Positions 28,641 to 40,385 of a stretch of DNA of 64,000 nt are shown here, one piece after another. The position numbers and the translations under genes are program-made. The notes beneath the pieces are model-generated. The model searched no databases. It had not been told where the DNA came from and was given only the letters and a program-made list of their open reading frames with translations. The first letter of the stretch is position 1. Each line of letters opens with the position of its first letter. The stretch comes from Ichthyophis bannanicus. Lineage: Eukaryota; Chordata; Amphibia; Gymnophiona; Ichthyophiidae. The stretch covers positions 174,995,043-175,059,042 of the forward strand of contig CM066031.1 in the NCBI GenBank assembly GCA_033557465.1, in the 5' to 3' direction.

Positions 28641-30055
28641 ATGGCAAATAGGGGAGTTAAACTTCTAACATTGAATGTCCAGGGCATTAACAACCCCATC
28701 AAGCGATCGAAAATATTATTGTACTGTCAGAAACAGGGAGCTGATATAGTATACCTGCAGGAAACGCATCTGACCCTAGCTGAGTCCTGCAAGGTTAGCA
28801 GTGGTGTGTATCAGACTGTTTTGGCATCTCCTGCACCAAGCAAGAAGGGTGGCATAATTATCCTAATTCAGAGAGCTCTGCAGCCAGTCATTCAGGAGAC
28901 CAGGATAGATCCAAATGGTAGATGGGCCAGGGCGAGAGTACAGATCGGAACTGAGGAATATCTCCTGTTAGCGGTTTACGGCCCTAACATTGAAGATCCG
29001 ACTTTCTTCCAGCAATTAGTGATTGAAATGCAGGTACCGGCTTCTGTACATATGGTGCTCGGAGGGGACTTTAACCTGATCCAAGATCCCTTGTTAGATC
29101 GCACCCCCTATTGACCTCAGAACAAGCCCAAGGCACTTGGAGTATTACAAGGTCTGATGGAGACCTTTGAACTCGTGGACCCATGGCGACTTCTCCATCC
29201 CAACGCTCGTGAATATACATACTACTCCATGCCACACCAAACGCAAACTAGAATTGATTACTTTCTGATATCTAAGACACTGGTGCCGCGACTCATGAGG
29301 GTAGAGATCTTACCAAAAACCATATCGGATCACGCTGCTATTGCCTTGATCTTGGGAGCTAACACTAATGGGCAATCGCGTATGAAATTCAGAATGGATA
29401 AAGCCCAGCTAGCTGATGCGGAGTTTATGAGATATATGCGTGCATGTATAGAAACATATCTGGAGTGTAACACGGTTGGTGACACGGCTACCTGGGCCTG
29501 GTGGGAAGCTCTTAAAGCAACTCTCAGAGGCCATATGACCACATACGATATTCGGCAGAGAAAATACGTAAGGAAAAGCTGACAGAACTGCAAACCTCAA
29601 TAGGGGTTGGGGAGAGGCTTCTTGCCAAAAATTCTGATCCAATGGTATTGCTTCGGCTGCAGCGTCTTCGGTACCACTATAATGCCATCCTGAGTGAAGA
29701 AGCCCAGCGCCTGCAACAAGCACAACAGAGTGTATACTACCATGAGAGTAACCGAGCTGGCCCACTCTTAGCCAGATCGCTGAGGGAGCGTCCATCCTCC
29801 ACACGTATAGCTGGATTGGAAGATATGCACGGCCACATACTAGTGAAAGATGAGGACATTCTGGAGAAATGCAGGGAGTTCTATCAGGACCTGTATAAAT
29901 CAGAAGTGACCTGGAAGGAAGATGCTTTTCAGCGCTTGATATCCGATGCGCAGGGACCCAAATTATCTCAACAGCAGATATCGGGGCTGGAAGCAGAGAT
30001 CACCTGCTCGGAGATTGACAAAGCGATGAGTCAATTGGCCAATGGGAAGGCTGTT
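28641..30055 (+). pseudogene. L1 ORF2 N-terminal part (endonuclease and start of RT)
   Basis: The ATG at 28,641 opens MANRGVKLLTLNVQGINN, then DIVYLQETHL, KKGGIIILI, LLAVYGPN and LGGDFNLIQD (29,064-29,090), a complete set of L1 endonuclease boxes up to there. A stop at 29,112 breaks the frame; the domain resumes at 29,157 (RIDYFLIS, ISDHAAI) to 29,582. Beyond that only frame-shifted linker text up to MSQLANGKA (about 30,045) is seen, which normally precedes PGPDG at the start of the RT. The palm and C-terminus are absent. Confidence 0.85.
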
Positions 30056-32340
30056 TTCATTTGTGTGCCTCCTGTGTTGCCAGATGGATATGTTTTGAGG
30101 GACAGATGATGTGTGTTGGGTCCTCATCATGCAGCGCCTACTGTCTACATGCACTCATATGTGCGTAACACATTTGAGGCATGCAGCAGCAGGTGGGGGG
30201 TGGGGGCCTGCTGCCCAGTGCATAGCATGCACCTGATGCACATTATATCTCCTGCCCTTCATTTGTGGTCAAGCAAGTGACCTTTCTGTAGGAGGTGGGT
30301 TGCTGCCCTACTAAATGTGTTTCCGTCTTTCACCAGGGATGCACTCACCTTGATATTATGATGGCACTGTCTACACTATCTGTGATGAATAACCCAAATA
30401 AAGATATGTATTTGACAGACATTTGTCTCTTTTGCTGCTTGATCATGGTGACAAACATGCAATGCAATGTGTGCTTTTGAATCAGTCCTGACTCCTTGTG
30501 ACCCAGAGACTCCAGGGTTTTCTTGTCATTGTCAGTGGATGTAGATTGTCAGGTCTTTCTTCCAAGGTAATGGAGGGTTATGTGACTTGGCCAAGGCCAC
30601 ATGGAGTGCTAGTGTGAATTGAGCCCTGGTTGCTTGGTGTCCAAGCCAGTTTTCTAACCACTAGGCTACTCCTCCACTCTTTGAGCACATTGACACTTGT
30701 ATCTACTGATTTGCTGGTCATGTACTTGGCCCACCTGTGCTCACATCCTTGTACGGTGGCAGCTGTGTATCTGCCAGCCATTTGCCACATCACTGGGTAT
30801 TACAGGTTCCCATACACACCCTCCCTTTGGGGTATTTGTTTTGCATTATGCTCAGTGTGCTGTTTGTGGGAGTGGTTAGAGGCATGTGTTATAACTCAGT
30901 AGTTTGCAGGTTTGATCCCCACATGTGGTTTATCTTTTTCTTTTCTGTTGTGCTAACTGGACCATTAGGTACCAGCAGGTTCATCACCTCTACACACACC
31001 CTTCCCTCTCTTCACTGTACACCAAGGTGTGCCCTCTGTGCTGCCTAGCCATCAGATGTTATCTGTTACATAGGTCTCTTTCTTTATGGTGTTTACATGG
31101 CAGTGCACTTGGGGGTTTTGTATGGCTGTGGTTCAGCTGGTGTGTGGTACACCTGTTTGCATGTTGAGTTCTCTCCTGTCCTGTTCCAGATTGTTACCCA
31201 GCTCCACAGAGCATCCTCTGCTGCCCTTGGGGTTTATTTTCTTTCCTCTTTTGCATGCTGTATCCACTGCATAACATTTCATTGTGTGTGTGCATGTGTC
31301 CCTGATCCCAATTACAGACTGAGATCTGATCTGTAAACAGCAGATCTGCATGTGCATTTGGTCATGATTACTGTTGGGGGTTTGCCTGTCCTGACAGCCA
31401 GAAGGCGTCTTGTGTGATGCCCTGCACTATGTTGGTATGCAGCCTTTGCTAGTGAGCTCACATTGGTGGTGTGGCCTACCGGTTTGTGCATTGCCATTTG
31501 TGGTAGTGGTCGTAGGTGTGATTGCTCTCTGTTCTCTTTGATTTGTATGCTTGTCCTGCAGAAGTCGTTTTCTTTTGTATGACCGTCATATCTGTGCAGA
31601 TCTGTGCTGTGAGCACATTGTACCCTCATCGGAGTTGTGAACAATCCTTCTGTCCATCTTCTGTCTGCCAGCTGTGTGCCATCCTACCCTGATGTGCATG
31701 CTGATACCCCACATCCTGCACTCCTACACATTCCTGCATTGCAGCTCTCCCTGGTTGCCTCTCCTGTGTATGCTCTGCATAGCACTGCTACTCCACTGTC
31801 ATCCTGATATTTCACCTATCCTGCCATCTCAGGCTCCTCTGCTGCACACATCTTCCCATCCTCTGTCACACACTGTCATTATAGCATGGTACATTATCAT
31901 CACTCTGTGCATAGCTACAGCTGCCCCCAATATGTTTGTCCATTTTTCTAGCTGCCACATGGGCTGGAGCTGATTTGTGTGGTCCATCAGCTCTGATCTA
32001 CGTCCTTCTTTTATTTATGCATTGTCTTTCCTTTCTGCTCTGTGCAGTGTTTGGGTTACGTGTGTGTTTGGCACATACCTCTCTTGCCCTTCAAATTGGG
32101 GAATCTTACTGCTCTTGGCAAATGTTTTTGAGTTCACCTATACATCCTTGGGGCACACCTTCGATTCAGGCAGCTTATGGGGTGCCTACTATGTTGCCTT
32201 GGGAGTTGACAACCTTTCAACATGGCCTCTGGGGAACATTATAACTTGCCTTTGATGACGTGGTTGTTTAGGATGTGCCTTCTGGTGCACCCTAAAAGGT
32301 GCATTAATTTGTGGCACTAGGGTGGGGTTCTTTTTAGATG
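30056..32340. other. Unclassified GT/CT-rich interior of a TIR-family element
   Basis: Starts abruptly at the L1 break. 31,850-31,980 (CCCATCCT-TGTCACACACTG...ACAGCTGCC) matches 57,540-57,665 inside TIR copy 8, so I assign this stretch to the same broad family. It also holds a SINE (30,458-30,682) and a tRNA-like module (30,865-30,935, GCAGGTTTGATCCCC). No left terminal repeat was found. Short ORFs here look like chance. Confidence 0.4.
30458..30682 (-). repeat. tRNA-derived SINE with BovB-like tail
   Basis: Minus strand head GGAGTGGAGGAGTAGCCTAGTGG and B-box region, body with GCCAAGTCACATAACCCTCC, then a tail with AAGAAAACCCTGGAG, TGGGTCACAAGGAGTCAGG and ACTGATTCAAAAGCAC. The tail resembles the BovB 3' end (GGGTCGCCATGAGT...GACTCGACGGCAC at 41,700-41,750, minus strand). 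A second copy is at 55,920-56,148. Confidence 0.75.
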
Positions 32341-32374
32341 CCAGCACAGATTGCTGTATGCAGAAAACAGGACA

Positions 32375-33790
32375 TACCTCAGCCAACCTTATTCATTAGG
32401 TACACTGGGGATTTGAGCCCATGACCCCTGCACCATCAATCAGTGTCCTAACCATTGTGCTACACTGCTGTTCCTCCTAGCATGTCAGCACACCTACTTA
32501 AGATTTCCATGCATTACAATGCACAGTGCTGCCATCAGAAACAGTGCTCTGACCTTCTAGGGTGCCTGGGCGCACAGTGCACTTTATAGTATGCCCTCTG
32601 GAGTGCCTTATAGGGCAGCTGATATGGCACCTTACGTTACAGCGCTTTGAGAGTGTGTTTGCTAACAGCAATAATTAAAACAATATTCAATTGCCTCATA
32701 ATGAAATTTTACACATAACAGGTAGTGCCTCAGCCAGCCTTATTCATTGGGCACAGTGGGGGATTGAACCCATGACTGCTGCACCATCAGTCAGTGTCTT
32801 AACCATTGTGCTACACTGCTGTTTCTTCTTGCATGTCAGCGCACCTACTTAGGATTTCCATGCGTTAAAATGCACAGTGCTGCCATCAAAAACAGTGCTG
32901 TGACCTTGCCGTGCCTCATAGGGCACCCTATAAAGCGCCCTATAAGCAACATTCTAGGGTGCTTTGGTGGATAGTGCACTTTACAATGTACCCTCTGGGG
33001 TACCTTATGGGGCACCTTATGTTACAGTGCTTTCAGAGTGCGTTTGCTAGTAGCAGTAATTAAAATAAAATTAACATGCCTCAGACTGCAACATTACCTA
33101 TAACAGGTAATGCCTCAGCCAGCCTTCTTTATTTGGCACAGTGGGGGATTGAACCCACAATTCCTGCACCATTGGGCAGTGTCTTCACCATTGTACTGTG
33201 GCTCTGTCCCTGTGCTTGCACATCAGCGTTCCGCCTTATGCCGCCGAAAATAAAATGCCTCCTAAAGCAATATTACACATAATAGGCAATGCCTCAGCCA
33301 GCCTTATTCATTGGCACAGTAGGGGATTGAACCTATGATCCCTGCACTACTGGTCAGTATCTTAACCATTGCACTGCGGTTCTATTCCTATGCTCACACA
33401 TCAGCGTGCCGCCTTATGCCTCCGAAAATAAAAATTCCTCCTAAAGCAATATTACACATAAGAGGTAATGCCTCAGCCAGCCTTATTCATTGGGCACAGT
33501 GGGGGATTGAACCCATGATCCCTGCACCATTGGTCAGTGTCTTAACCATTGTGCTACAGTTCTGTGCTTGTGCTTGCACATCAGTGTGCCGCCTTATGCC
33601 TCCGAAAATAAAAATGCCTCCTAAAGCAATATTACACATAATAGGTAATGCCTCAGCCAGCCTTATTCATTGGGCACCATGGGGGATTGAACGCATGATC
33701 CCTGTACCATTGGTCAGTGTCTTCATCATTGTGCTGTGGCTCTGTTCCTGTGCTTGCACATCAGCGTGCCGCCTTATGCCGCCCGCGCAC
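32375..33790 (-). repeat. Array of six tRNA-like modules, four at a 180-bp period
   Basis: The block GCCTCAGCCAGCCTTATTCA recurs at 32,375, 32,729, 33,111, 33,291, 33,470 and 33,650. After each, the minus strand reads GTAGCACAATGGTTAAGACACTG and ATGGGTTCAATCCC, so each unit holds one A-box/B-box module. The last four repeat every 179-180 bp with a common spacer (CCGCCTTATGCC, CGAAAATAAAA, CCTCCTAAAGCAATATTAC). The first two are 354-382 bp apart and include extra CACC/GGCACC sequence. It ends in the right half of TIR copy 2. Confidence 0.85.
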
Positions 33791-33952
33791 ATTTCTCATG
33801 CGGTAATGTGCGGGGCACCCATTACGGCGTCGCACACATTAGCGCACGAGAAATGCCGGTTTGCTTTTTTCAGCCAGAAACGCCCACTCCTTATATGGCA
33901 TCCTGCACATTACCGCAGCACGCACATAACCGGGGTTTAGTAAACATACCCC
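33791..33952. mobile_element. TIR element copy 2, right end
   Basis: GGGGTTTAGTAAACATACCCC at 33,932-33,952 is a right end of the TIR family, followed by TAA. The subterminal part has CACTCCTTATATGGCATCC and CGCAC/GTGCG palindromes as in other copies. The left end was not found; upstream the tRNA-like array and the 30-32 kb stretch are probably interior. A target duplication cannot be shown. Confidence 0.65.
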
Positions 33953-34237
33953 TAAGTCTCTTGTAATATCGACTAAACTATATACATCTTAGTAAGAGTA
34001 GTGGGAGGTTGAAAGATGTTGGTGGCATGGCTTGTATAAGGCGGCTTGTGGAGTGATTAGTGTGATTGGGGGTCTTCGTTGAATTGTTCAATGAATAGTG
34101 TGGTTTTGAGCAAATTCCAGAAATCTTTTATATCTGTTGTTGATCTTAGATTGTCTGGGAGGACATTCCAGATAGCAAGGGCAACAAGAGAGAAGGCTCG
34201 CATGGATGTGGATTTGTTGGTTCTTGTGAATAGACTA
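33953..34237 (-). mobile_element. L2 LINE fragment between two TIR elements
   Basis: Minus-strand translation gives TRTNKSTSMRAFSLVALAIWNVLPDNLRSTTDIKDF, shown here only by its key parts AIWNVLPDNLRS and DFWNLLKTTLF, which match the L2 C-terminal domain (LWNKLPSNLRET in the copy at 23,808). It is bounded by the right end of copy 2 and the left end of copy 3, so both appear to have inserted into, or next to, an L2. Confidence 0.7.
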
Positions 34238-36290
34238 GGGGGTATGTTTACTAAACCGTCTTAATGTTCCCGGCATTAGCTCCAGTGATAATGTGAAGAA
34301 TGCCATTTAAGGAGTGGGTGTTACGGTCCTAAGGTAGCAAGAATTGGTATCGCGTGATAGTGAGCGCGGTGGCCTAAAGGAATAAAGATGTAGCCCACTG
34401 GTTATGGCAATGACTGTGGAGGCAGAGGTCATGGGTTTGATTCTGCAGTGGGGTTATGTAAGAAGGCTGTCTGAGGCATTGCTCTTTGATTTAAACCAGT
34501 GCCATCTGAGGCACTGGTATAAGGCACTGCAGAGGGCACATTATAAAGTGCACTGTCCGCCAAGGCACCTTATAATGTTCCCTATAGGGCGCCTTATACA
34601 GCGCTTTATAGGGCGCCTTATGAGGCACCTTAAGGTTATGGCACTGTGAGGGTGTTTTTGCTGGCAACACTAATTTAAATTAAAAAAGGAAATGTCTCAG
34701 ACAGTCTTCTTACAAAACCCCCACTGCAGAAACAAACCCATGACCACTGCCTCTACAGTCAGTGAAGTAACCAGTGGGCTACATCTCTATAGCTGATAAC
34801 AAACCCCTGGCTGGCTACAGAAAGACTGCAGGCCACCACACAAACTGTCTGCTGTGGTTACCAGGATAAGGTAAACCCACCAGCACCCATGATGCACTGC
34901 ACATGCAGATCAACAGTCTACAGATGATCACAAGATGGGGTATGCACCCCCACAGCACCTCGGCCTGGTAGGGGGAACAGACCGTGTGTGTTACTGGCAC
35001 AGAGTAGCTACAGACCATCACATTGTGCGGGTTCTGTGCTCACCCTGAGGGCGAGGTGGGGTGCCCAGCACAAGGTACGCAGCACCTGGCTTAGCGGAGA
35101 TAGGCTATGCTGCAAGTTTCTATCAGTGCCAGTTTGTGATAGGTAGTCCTGGCAGACACACCTGTGTCCATCTGTATTTCCCAGTCATCTCTAGCCCTTG
35201 TGGACTATGATGCACCCAGAATAGTGTGTATTCTGTGTGGGTGCCATGGTCACACGATTTAAGTGAAGGGGGTGTTTGGACACATAGGCAGATTATGTAG
35301 CACCCCCCCAAACAGCCCTCTGTGGCTCAGGGTGGGAGACAGGGTCTCCCTCCAACAGATCCACATTCTACATCCCTGCAATGGTGGCAGTAGAGGGGAC
35401 TGCCAACCACAGTCCTGCTGGGGAACAGGCACCCTACAGCGCAGTCTATGCAGATCTGTACATACACATAAGGCAATGGCAAGCAGGCAGACAGAAGGAT
35501 TGGAAATGCTCAGCTGCCCCTCACCACTAACTGACATTCTCCTGCAGAGAACACAGTGAGTCTCCAGCTACCACACCCTGCAAAGTGTTCTAGCCATACA
35601 CTGCAGACAGGCGGCTAGCTTGCCCATAGTGCATGTTCCTGGAGAAAATGTGAGCACCCACACCAAGCAGATAAGTCAGTGACTAGACACCCAGAAAACA
35701 GAGCCCAAAAATGCCACTTGAGTTAAACACTCTATGGCACTATGGGGGAACCTAGCCATGCCGTGGTCACTGCTCAGTCAGGGTGAGAGTGACCTCCCAG
35801 CAGGACATGCTGTGGCCACCCTGTCCATGCAGGTGGTGGCCAGGCACTACAATGTCCCAGCCATTGCCCTATGCCATGTGCAGATGCATCCTGCCCAGGC
35901 CACCCTATCCGGGCCATACCCACAGTACCTTGCTCCTCATTATGCACATTGGCAGGCTAACACTGGAAACAGTGCAAGCCGTATGGGCTCAGTAAGGTGT
36001 AGGCAGCCACAACACACTGGATAGACAGACACACACTCCCACACCTATGCCAGCATTGTGCAACTATAGAGGCTTTTGGCAGCCCTGGCCACCACACCAG
36101 TCCTGGGCACAGTGCAGGCATGGCTATGGTACGCAATACTGTTGGGGACACTCCCCGGTGTGGTAAACACTGTCAGAAACCAAAACTGAAAAACATTCCA
36201 CAGATATCAGAAAGGTTGCTATGATGCAGCTGTATCAGCAAATTGTGATTAACTTAGGAATTGTTGTCTGCCATTAATCATAGCCAATGC
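34238..36290. mobile_element. TIR element copy 3, right end missing
   Basis: Left end GGGGGTATGTTTACTAAACC at 34,238, then a convergent pair of tRNA-like modules (34,388-34,462 plus; 34,715-34,795 minus) around a GGCACC/GGCGCCTTATA foldback (34,530-34,640). The core (34,800-36,290) is collinear with copies 4 and 7, including CAGCACCTCGGCCTGGTAGGGGG, the CCTAGCCATG-CTGGTCACTGCTCAGTC block and the GAAAGGTTGCTATGAT block. It ends without a TIR near 36,290, so the right part is deleted. Confidence 0.8.
35734..36024 (+). other. ORF shared by five TIR copies (doubtful coding)
   Basis: A 96-aa frame with SLLSQGESDLPAGHAVATL and YLAPHYAHWQANTGNS. Closely similar frames occur at 45,108 (copy 4), 61,845 (copy 7) and on the minus strand at 52,293 (copy 6) and 48,574 (copy 5). 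The protein matches no family I know. Both strands are open here, and copy 4 shifts frame after MHP. Conserved DNA rather than conserved coding may be enough to explain it. Confidence 0.2.
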
Positions 36291-36489
36291 ATCTCACTAT
36301 TTTATTACATCTAAACTAAAGTAAAAAATTAGAGAAGTAGTAAAAAACAACCCCTATGCTAAAAATCTAGTGCAGATGATCAGAGCACTCTTTCTACGTT
36401 GGCCTGAAAGTCTAGCCAAAGCAACTCATCCTGTAAAGAATGAATAACATAATAACAAATAAACATAGTGAATGACAGCAGCTAAAAAC
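36291..36489. other. No recognisable feature
   Basis: AT-rich spacer between the broken TIR copy 3 and the next CR1 tail. Confidence 0.4.
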
Positions 36490-37300
36490 CAACATGGCCT
36501 ATCCAGTTTGCCCAATTACGTTGCTAGGGCAGAACCTGTTACGCAGATTACTTTCTCTATCCCTTTGTTTGTGCAGTAGAAGTAATTTCCACCTTTGGTT
36601 TTCTATAATCCCCAAACATATTGCACTTTACTATGTCCCTGGCCCACCAAGGGACCAACAAGGCTGTCATTCTTCTTGAACCAGTCCAGGGACAAGTCCA
36701 GGGTTCTCCGCTATACTGCAAGGGAGGCCATCCACAGCCATAGCTATTCCAGCTGTACAACATGACATGTTATTCTTTCTGCAACTAGTCAAGGGCTTCC
36801 CACCATACAGCTGGGGAGCCAATCCACAGACACAACTATTCCAGCTGCACCATGCAGAGTACTTTATTTGGGAGGGTAGTACCTGCTGAACAATGCAGAT
36901 CAGTTTCCCCTTGCCATTTCCCAATTGTCTTGAGGTGTTCCATTATTGGTTGCCATCCTCCCTCTTTTTAGGGATCCACTATGTTTATCCCACTCCCTTA
37001 TGAATTCCTTCTTTGCATCTGCAATCTCTTTCAGGAGGACACTCCAGGCATCTACCACTCTTTCTGTGAAAAAATATTTTCCAATGTTATTTCTGATTCT
37101 ACCTCCTTGCAGCCTCATATCATGTCATCTAGTTTTAGAGGTTACAAGGTGGTCAAATCAAATCAGAGTCAGGAAGTATTACTGAATCCTTTCTCTACTT
37201 TTACCATTGTTCCCTCAATGTGATCCCTGTCTAGGCCCCCTTCTAACATGAGTTGTCCTATACTTATCCATGCCATTCTGAGGTATTGTTTTTTCTACAG
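36490..37300 (-). mobile_element. CR1-like LINE 3' part
   Basis: The minus strand encodes the C-terminal landmark GKYFFTERVVDAWSVLLKEI (36,900-37,118), comparable to RKYFFTQRVIKLWNLLPED of the CR1 at 62,480, then a 3' UTR ending AATTGGGCAAACTGGATAGG and CATGTTGGTTTTTAGCTGC. It is a different CR1 subfamily from the 62-kb copy, whose tail ends GGTCTGACCCAGTATGGC. 5'-truncated; breaks exist in the frame. Confidence 0.7.
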
Positions 37301-37391
37301 CTCCATAAAACCTGAACAATAGTCTGCCTTAGGGGTGCTTATTTTAGGAGAGAATATAAAAAATGTTATTGCTCCAATTATGAATATGTCA

Positions 37392-37590
37392 CAGTGGAAC
37401 CCCAATTGGGCCCCCTCTCCCCCACACACAACACAAACAGTCAGGTTTCCAGACTACCCCTAATAATTATGCATAAGATATTAGTATGCTTTGTCTCCAA
37501 TTTATGTAAATATATCCCTGGCAAATTCATTGGGGGTAACCTTATTGGGGAGGTTAAATCTGAGGACTGGTTTGAGTACCACTGGTCTAC
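37392..37590. mobile_element. Possible hAT-type MITE
   Basis: CAGTGGAACCCCAATTGGGCC near 37,391 and GGTTTGAGTACCACTG near 37,588 resemble the CAGTGGT-CCAA terminal repeats of the hAT palindromes at 45,802 and 49,480. No matching 8-bp duplication is visible, so the call is weak. Confidence 0.35.
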
Positions 37591-38740
37591 AAAAGAAGAA
37601 ACAAAATTAAGATAAAACAAGCATCACATTTCAAAATAAAAAAGGAAAACGAGAAAATAAACCAGCAGATGTCTTTGAAGAAAGCTCCCCTGTTTTATTT
37701 TTTCTTTTCACAAAGCATGCATATTCTTCAAGGATTGCTTTTTTCATTTTCCAGCTCAAAATCTGTTGAGATCACACACACAAAAGCGTTGAAATGTATA
37801 GGGACTTCCATCTCCTTCCCCTGACATCCCTCACATTTATATAAGGAATACATATATTTTAAACTATCTGTAGTAGATAGGTGTTTTTATAAAATACATT
37901 TCACTGCCAGCATACACACATCTGGATGACAATAGCTACCTTACAATCCCTATCCAGTTTCATCGTTGTACTGAACATACAATTATTCAAAGCCATGGAG
38001 GACTTACTAGGCATATTCGGATTTTGGAACTAAATATTATGAACCAAATCTGTGTTTTCAAATTGAAGACCTTTTAATCTGTAATTACTAAATGAGAAGA
38101 TCCCATGTCTGCTTATTTTATTTCTTCTCTATCAATTTGCAGCTAGAGTTCAAAAGTCAACTGCTTGCAGTAGTAATTTGAATAAGAACTTAATGTTCTT
38201 TCCCAGTGTTTTGCAGAATTGTTGCTTTCTGGTGTTCTGGGGACATGTGTATTTCGGGCTCTTTTGTGTATTCGTTTAGGCACCTAAAAATCAAGCATGA
38301 ACACAAATTGCTTTACACATGTACATCTACAAATTAATAGACACACAAAAAACTGCAGTGTTCACATTAGGCATGCAATTACGATGAATAAAAAAATTGT
38401 TCATTTATACTTAAAACCAAGGATTTTTGACTCTGCACATGCCTAGCATTCTTTGGAAATTTAACTTTGTCTTTAAATATTGATGCATTTGTATTGATCC
38501 TGGGCCACATTCGACTTCACCAAGGTGTGAAGAATTCATGAGACTTTGCAATGATCTTAACAGAAAACATAAAATAAGAGATAACTGGAACATCTCGGGC
38601 TGAAATTTATTCTTGTGGATTGTTTTAAGCCACTTTTTTGTTAAATGCATTAATATCAGCTTCTTTGGCTTGATCTCAGGTGCAGTGAATGTAAACTGCC
38701 ATGATTTATTTATTTATGTTTTTTAACTTAACTGCCTAGT
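37591..38740. other. No recognisable feature apart from a short tail
   Basis: AT-rich, probably unique or very old sequence. A GTAAACTGCCATGATTTATTTATTTATG stretch near 38,690 is a faint L2/SINE-type tail (minimal). No genes recognised. Confidence 0.45.
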
Positions 38741-38746
38741 GATTTA

Positions 38747-39163
38747 GCGGACCCTTTTAATAAATCCCACTAAGGTTTTGCAGTTCACAAAGGTTTTTAA
38801 TCCATAGGAAGTGTAAAGCCTCCACGTTAATTGTCAGGGGTGTAATCCACATGTTCCAGGCTGCTAGTGTACAAATACATACGTTAATGTGCTGCGCAAT
38901 TAATCTGACACCCATAGAGATGTTGTTAGGTGAACCCATGCTAACTGCCACATTGCTACTAAGTGCATGGCAATTGGCCGTGCTAGCAGCAATATGATCT
39001 CTATGCCGAATCTTCACCCATAACCTGTCCATTAGCCATGGTAGTGTGTGATGGCTGATTAACGTGCGTTTTAGCAACTAATAGCTGGCATGCCCATGCA
39101 TCAGCATTTACCACACACTAAAATATGCATTAACCAGTTAGCAGGGTTTAATCAAAGAGCCCC
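38747..39163. mobile_element. MITE with TTA duplication, 417 bp
   Basis: Left end GCGGACCCTTTTAATAAATC and right end TTTAATCAAAGAGCCCC are imperfect inverted repeats, flanked by TTA on both sides (38,744-38,746; 39,164-39,166). No coding content. TTA and the G-rich termini again fit a Harbinger-type MITE, but the terminal sequence differs from the TIR family described for copies 1-9. Confidence 0.6.
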
Positions 39164-39526
39164 TTAATTCCCTACATAGCATTCTTTCACATTTTATCAG
39201 ACCTTGGAAACCGAAATATAAACCAGCATGTTCACCTCTGCTAAGTGAGCAAAGGTGAACATGCAGAGCTGAACAAACATGGAACATGCTAAAGGAACTT
39301 TCTCTCCTTTTAACCTGGGTAAAGGTACATCATAGTAAAGAAAGTGACGAGAAGTTACAGACATTTCAATTTCTTCCTGCAGACTTACAATATAGCTATT
39401 TTCTCTAACTGCCTACCAATTTATATTGACATAAAATATCGAATTGTTCAGTAAAGATTCAGAAATCGACTGACAGGGTAAAATATTTTGATAAAAATTG
39501 AACAATTTCTGAAGCATATAAATATA
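39164..39526. other. No recognisable feature
   Basis: AT-rich spacer between two MITEs. Confidence 0.4.
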
Positions 39527-39886
39527 GGGCCTTGATATTCAAAAGCATGTGCATGGTTTACTGACATGCAAACCATGTAAATGCCCCTAAGTAGGATAGT
39601 CAGCATCACTAACATAGTTGTGCCGCTGAATATCCATGGGTACCGCTGCTTGGGGCGTTCTGGGATGGAGTGGAGGCATAGCCAATCGCAAACGGTCAGT
39701 GGCGATATTGAGCCACTGCCCAGTTAGCAATATGTGGTGAAAGCCAGGTGCAGGAAACTCTGGCCTGACTTTTGCAGCATATCACTAACCGTGCAGTGGC
39801 TCAATATTTCCTCTGATTGGTTTGCAATCAGCAAGAGCAGCTAACTGCTGTAATGGTACTAGCCACTGCCACTGAATATCGGGCCC
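39527..39886. mobile_element. MITE with GGGCC-GATATTCA termini, 360 bp
   Basis: GGGCCTTGATATTCA at the left and TGAATATCGGGCCC at the right are inverted, flanked by TA on both sides. Inside, further inverted pairs (AGCCACTGC / GCAGTGGCT, GGTTTGCAATC) suggest a long foldback. TA flanks would fit a Tc1/mariner-type or ISL2EU-type MITE. Confidence 0.65.
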
Positions 39887-40309
39887 TACGTTCCTGAGAA
39901 TTATGCTCCTAAATTGACCTGCATGCCACATTTTCTAAAAATTTCAAAAAATTACTAAATTTACGAACATAAATAATGTGTGGCAATGGGGGAGATTTAG
40001 GGCATGGGAAAAAAGATAGGTGATTGGCACTGATTTCCAGCACTAGGCACCTAAATTGCACTCATAAATCTATGCAAATGTATAGCAGGCTGGAATATAG
40101 GGGTATGTTTACTAAACCGTCTCAATATTACCGGCGTTAGATGCAGTCTTACTGTGATGAATGCCATATAAGGTAGTGGGCATTCCGGTCTTAAGATAGC
40201 ATTTCGGGTTATCCTGCAATAAAGTCTGTTATCACACAATAGAGGGAGCCGTGGCACGTTAACGCGCGTTAGCCTTAATTAGGCGTGCTGACCTACAAAC
40301 ACAGCAACA

Positions 40310-40385
40310 GAGGTATAATACACTGGATAATACAATGACTGCTGAAACAGGGGTCATGAGTTCAATCCCCCTGTGGGCTTAATGA
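40310..40385 (+). repeat. tRNA-like module, type 1 (copy 4)
   Basis: ATAATACACTGGATAATACAATGACTG then CATGAGTTCAATCCCCC. It pairs with an opposite module at 40,735-40,815 (CATGGGTTTGATCCCAC on minus). The same pair is present in copies 3 and 7. Confidence 0.65.

Larger units (their letters stand above)
27153..30055 (+). mobile_element. L1 LINE, 5' complete, 3' broken off
   Basis: Starts GGGGCGGAGCTTGCCGCG with GTGATGGCCGCC about 30 bases in, the same 5' layout as the L1 at 20,818. An open ORF1 (27,289-28,140) and ORF2 (from 28,641) follow. ORF2 breaks off at about 30,055 before the RT palm, where unrelated DNA begins. A 3'-truncated LINE with a full 5' end means a later rearrangement. CpG dinucleotides are frequent and ORF1 is intact, so it is among the younger elements here. 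Confidence 0.88.

Noticed and set aside
32375..33790. CRISPR-like array
   Set aside because: Units are about 180 bp, diverged and transposon-derived; there are no short identical repeats with unique spacers and the context is a vertebrate genome.
33335..33940. A 201-aa open frame with a 60-residue internal repeat
   Set aside because: The repeat is the 180-bp tRNA-like tandem unit, which happens to be a multiple of three. The frame is antisense to the modules, and sister units have breaks.
34323..34338. ACGGTCCTAAGGTAGC, identical to part of the conserved large-subunit rRNA core (I-CeuI region)
   Set aside because: Sister TIR copies read GTCTTAAGATAGC (copy 4) and GTCTTAAAGTAGC (copy 7) at the same place, so it is a chance drift of the element sequence, not an rRNA fragment.
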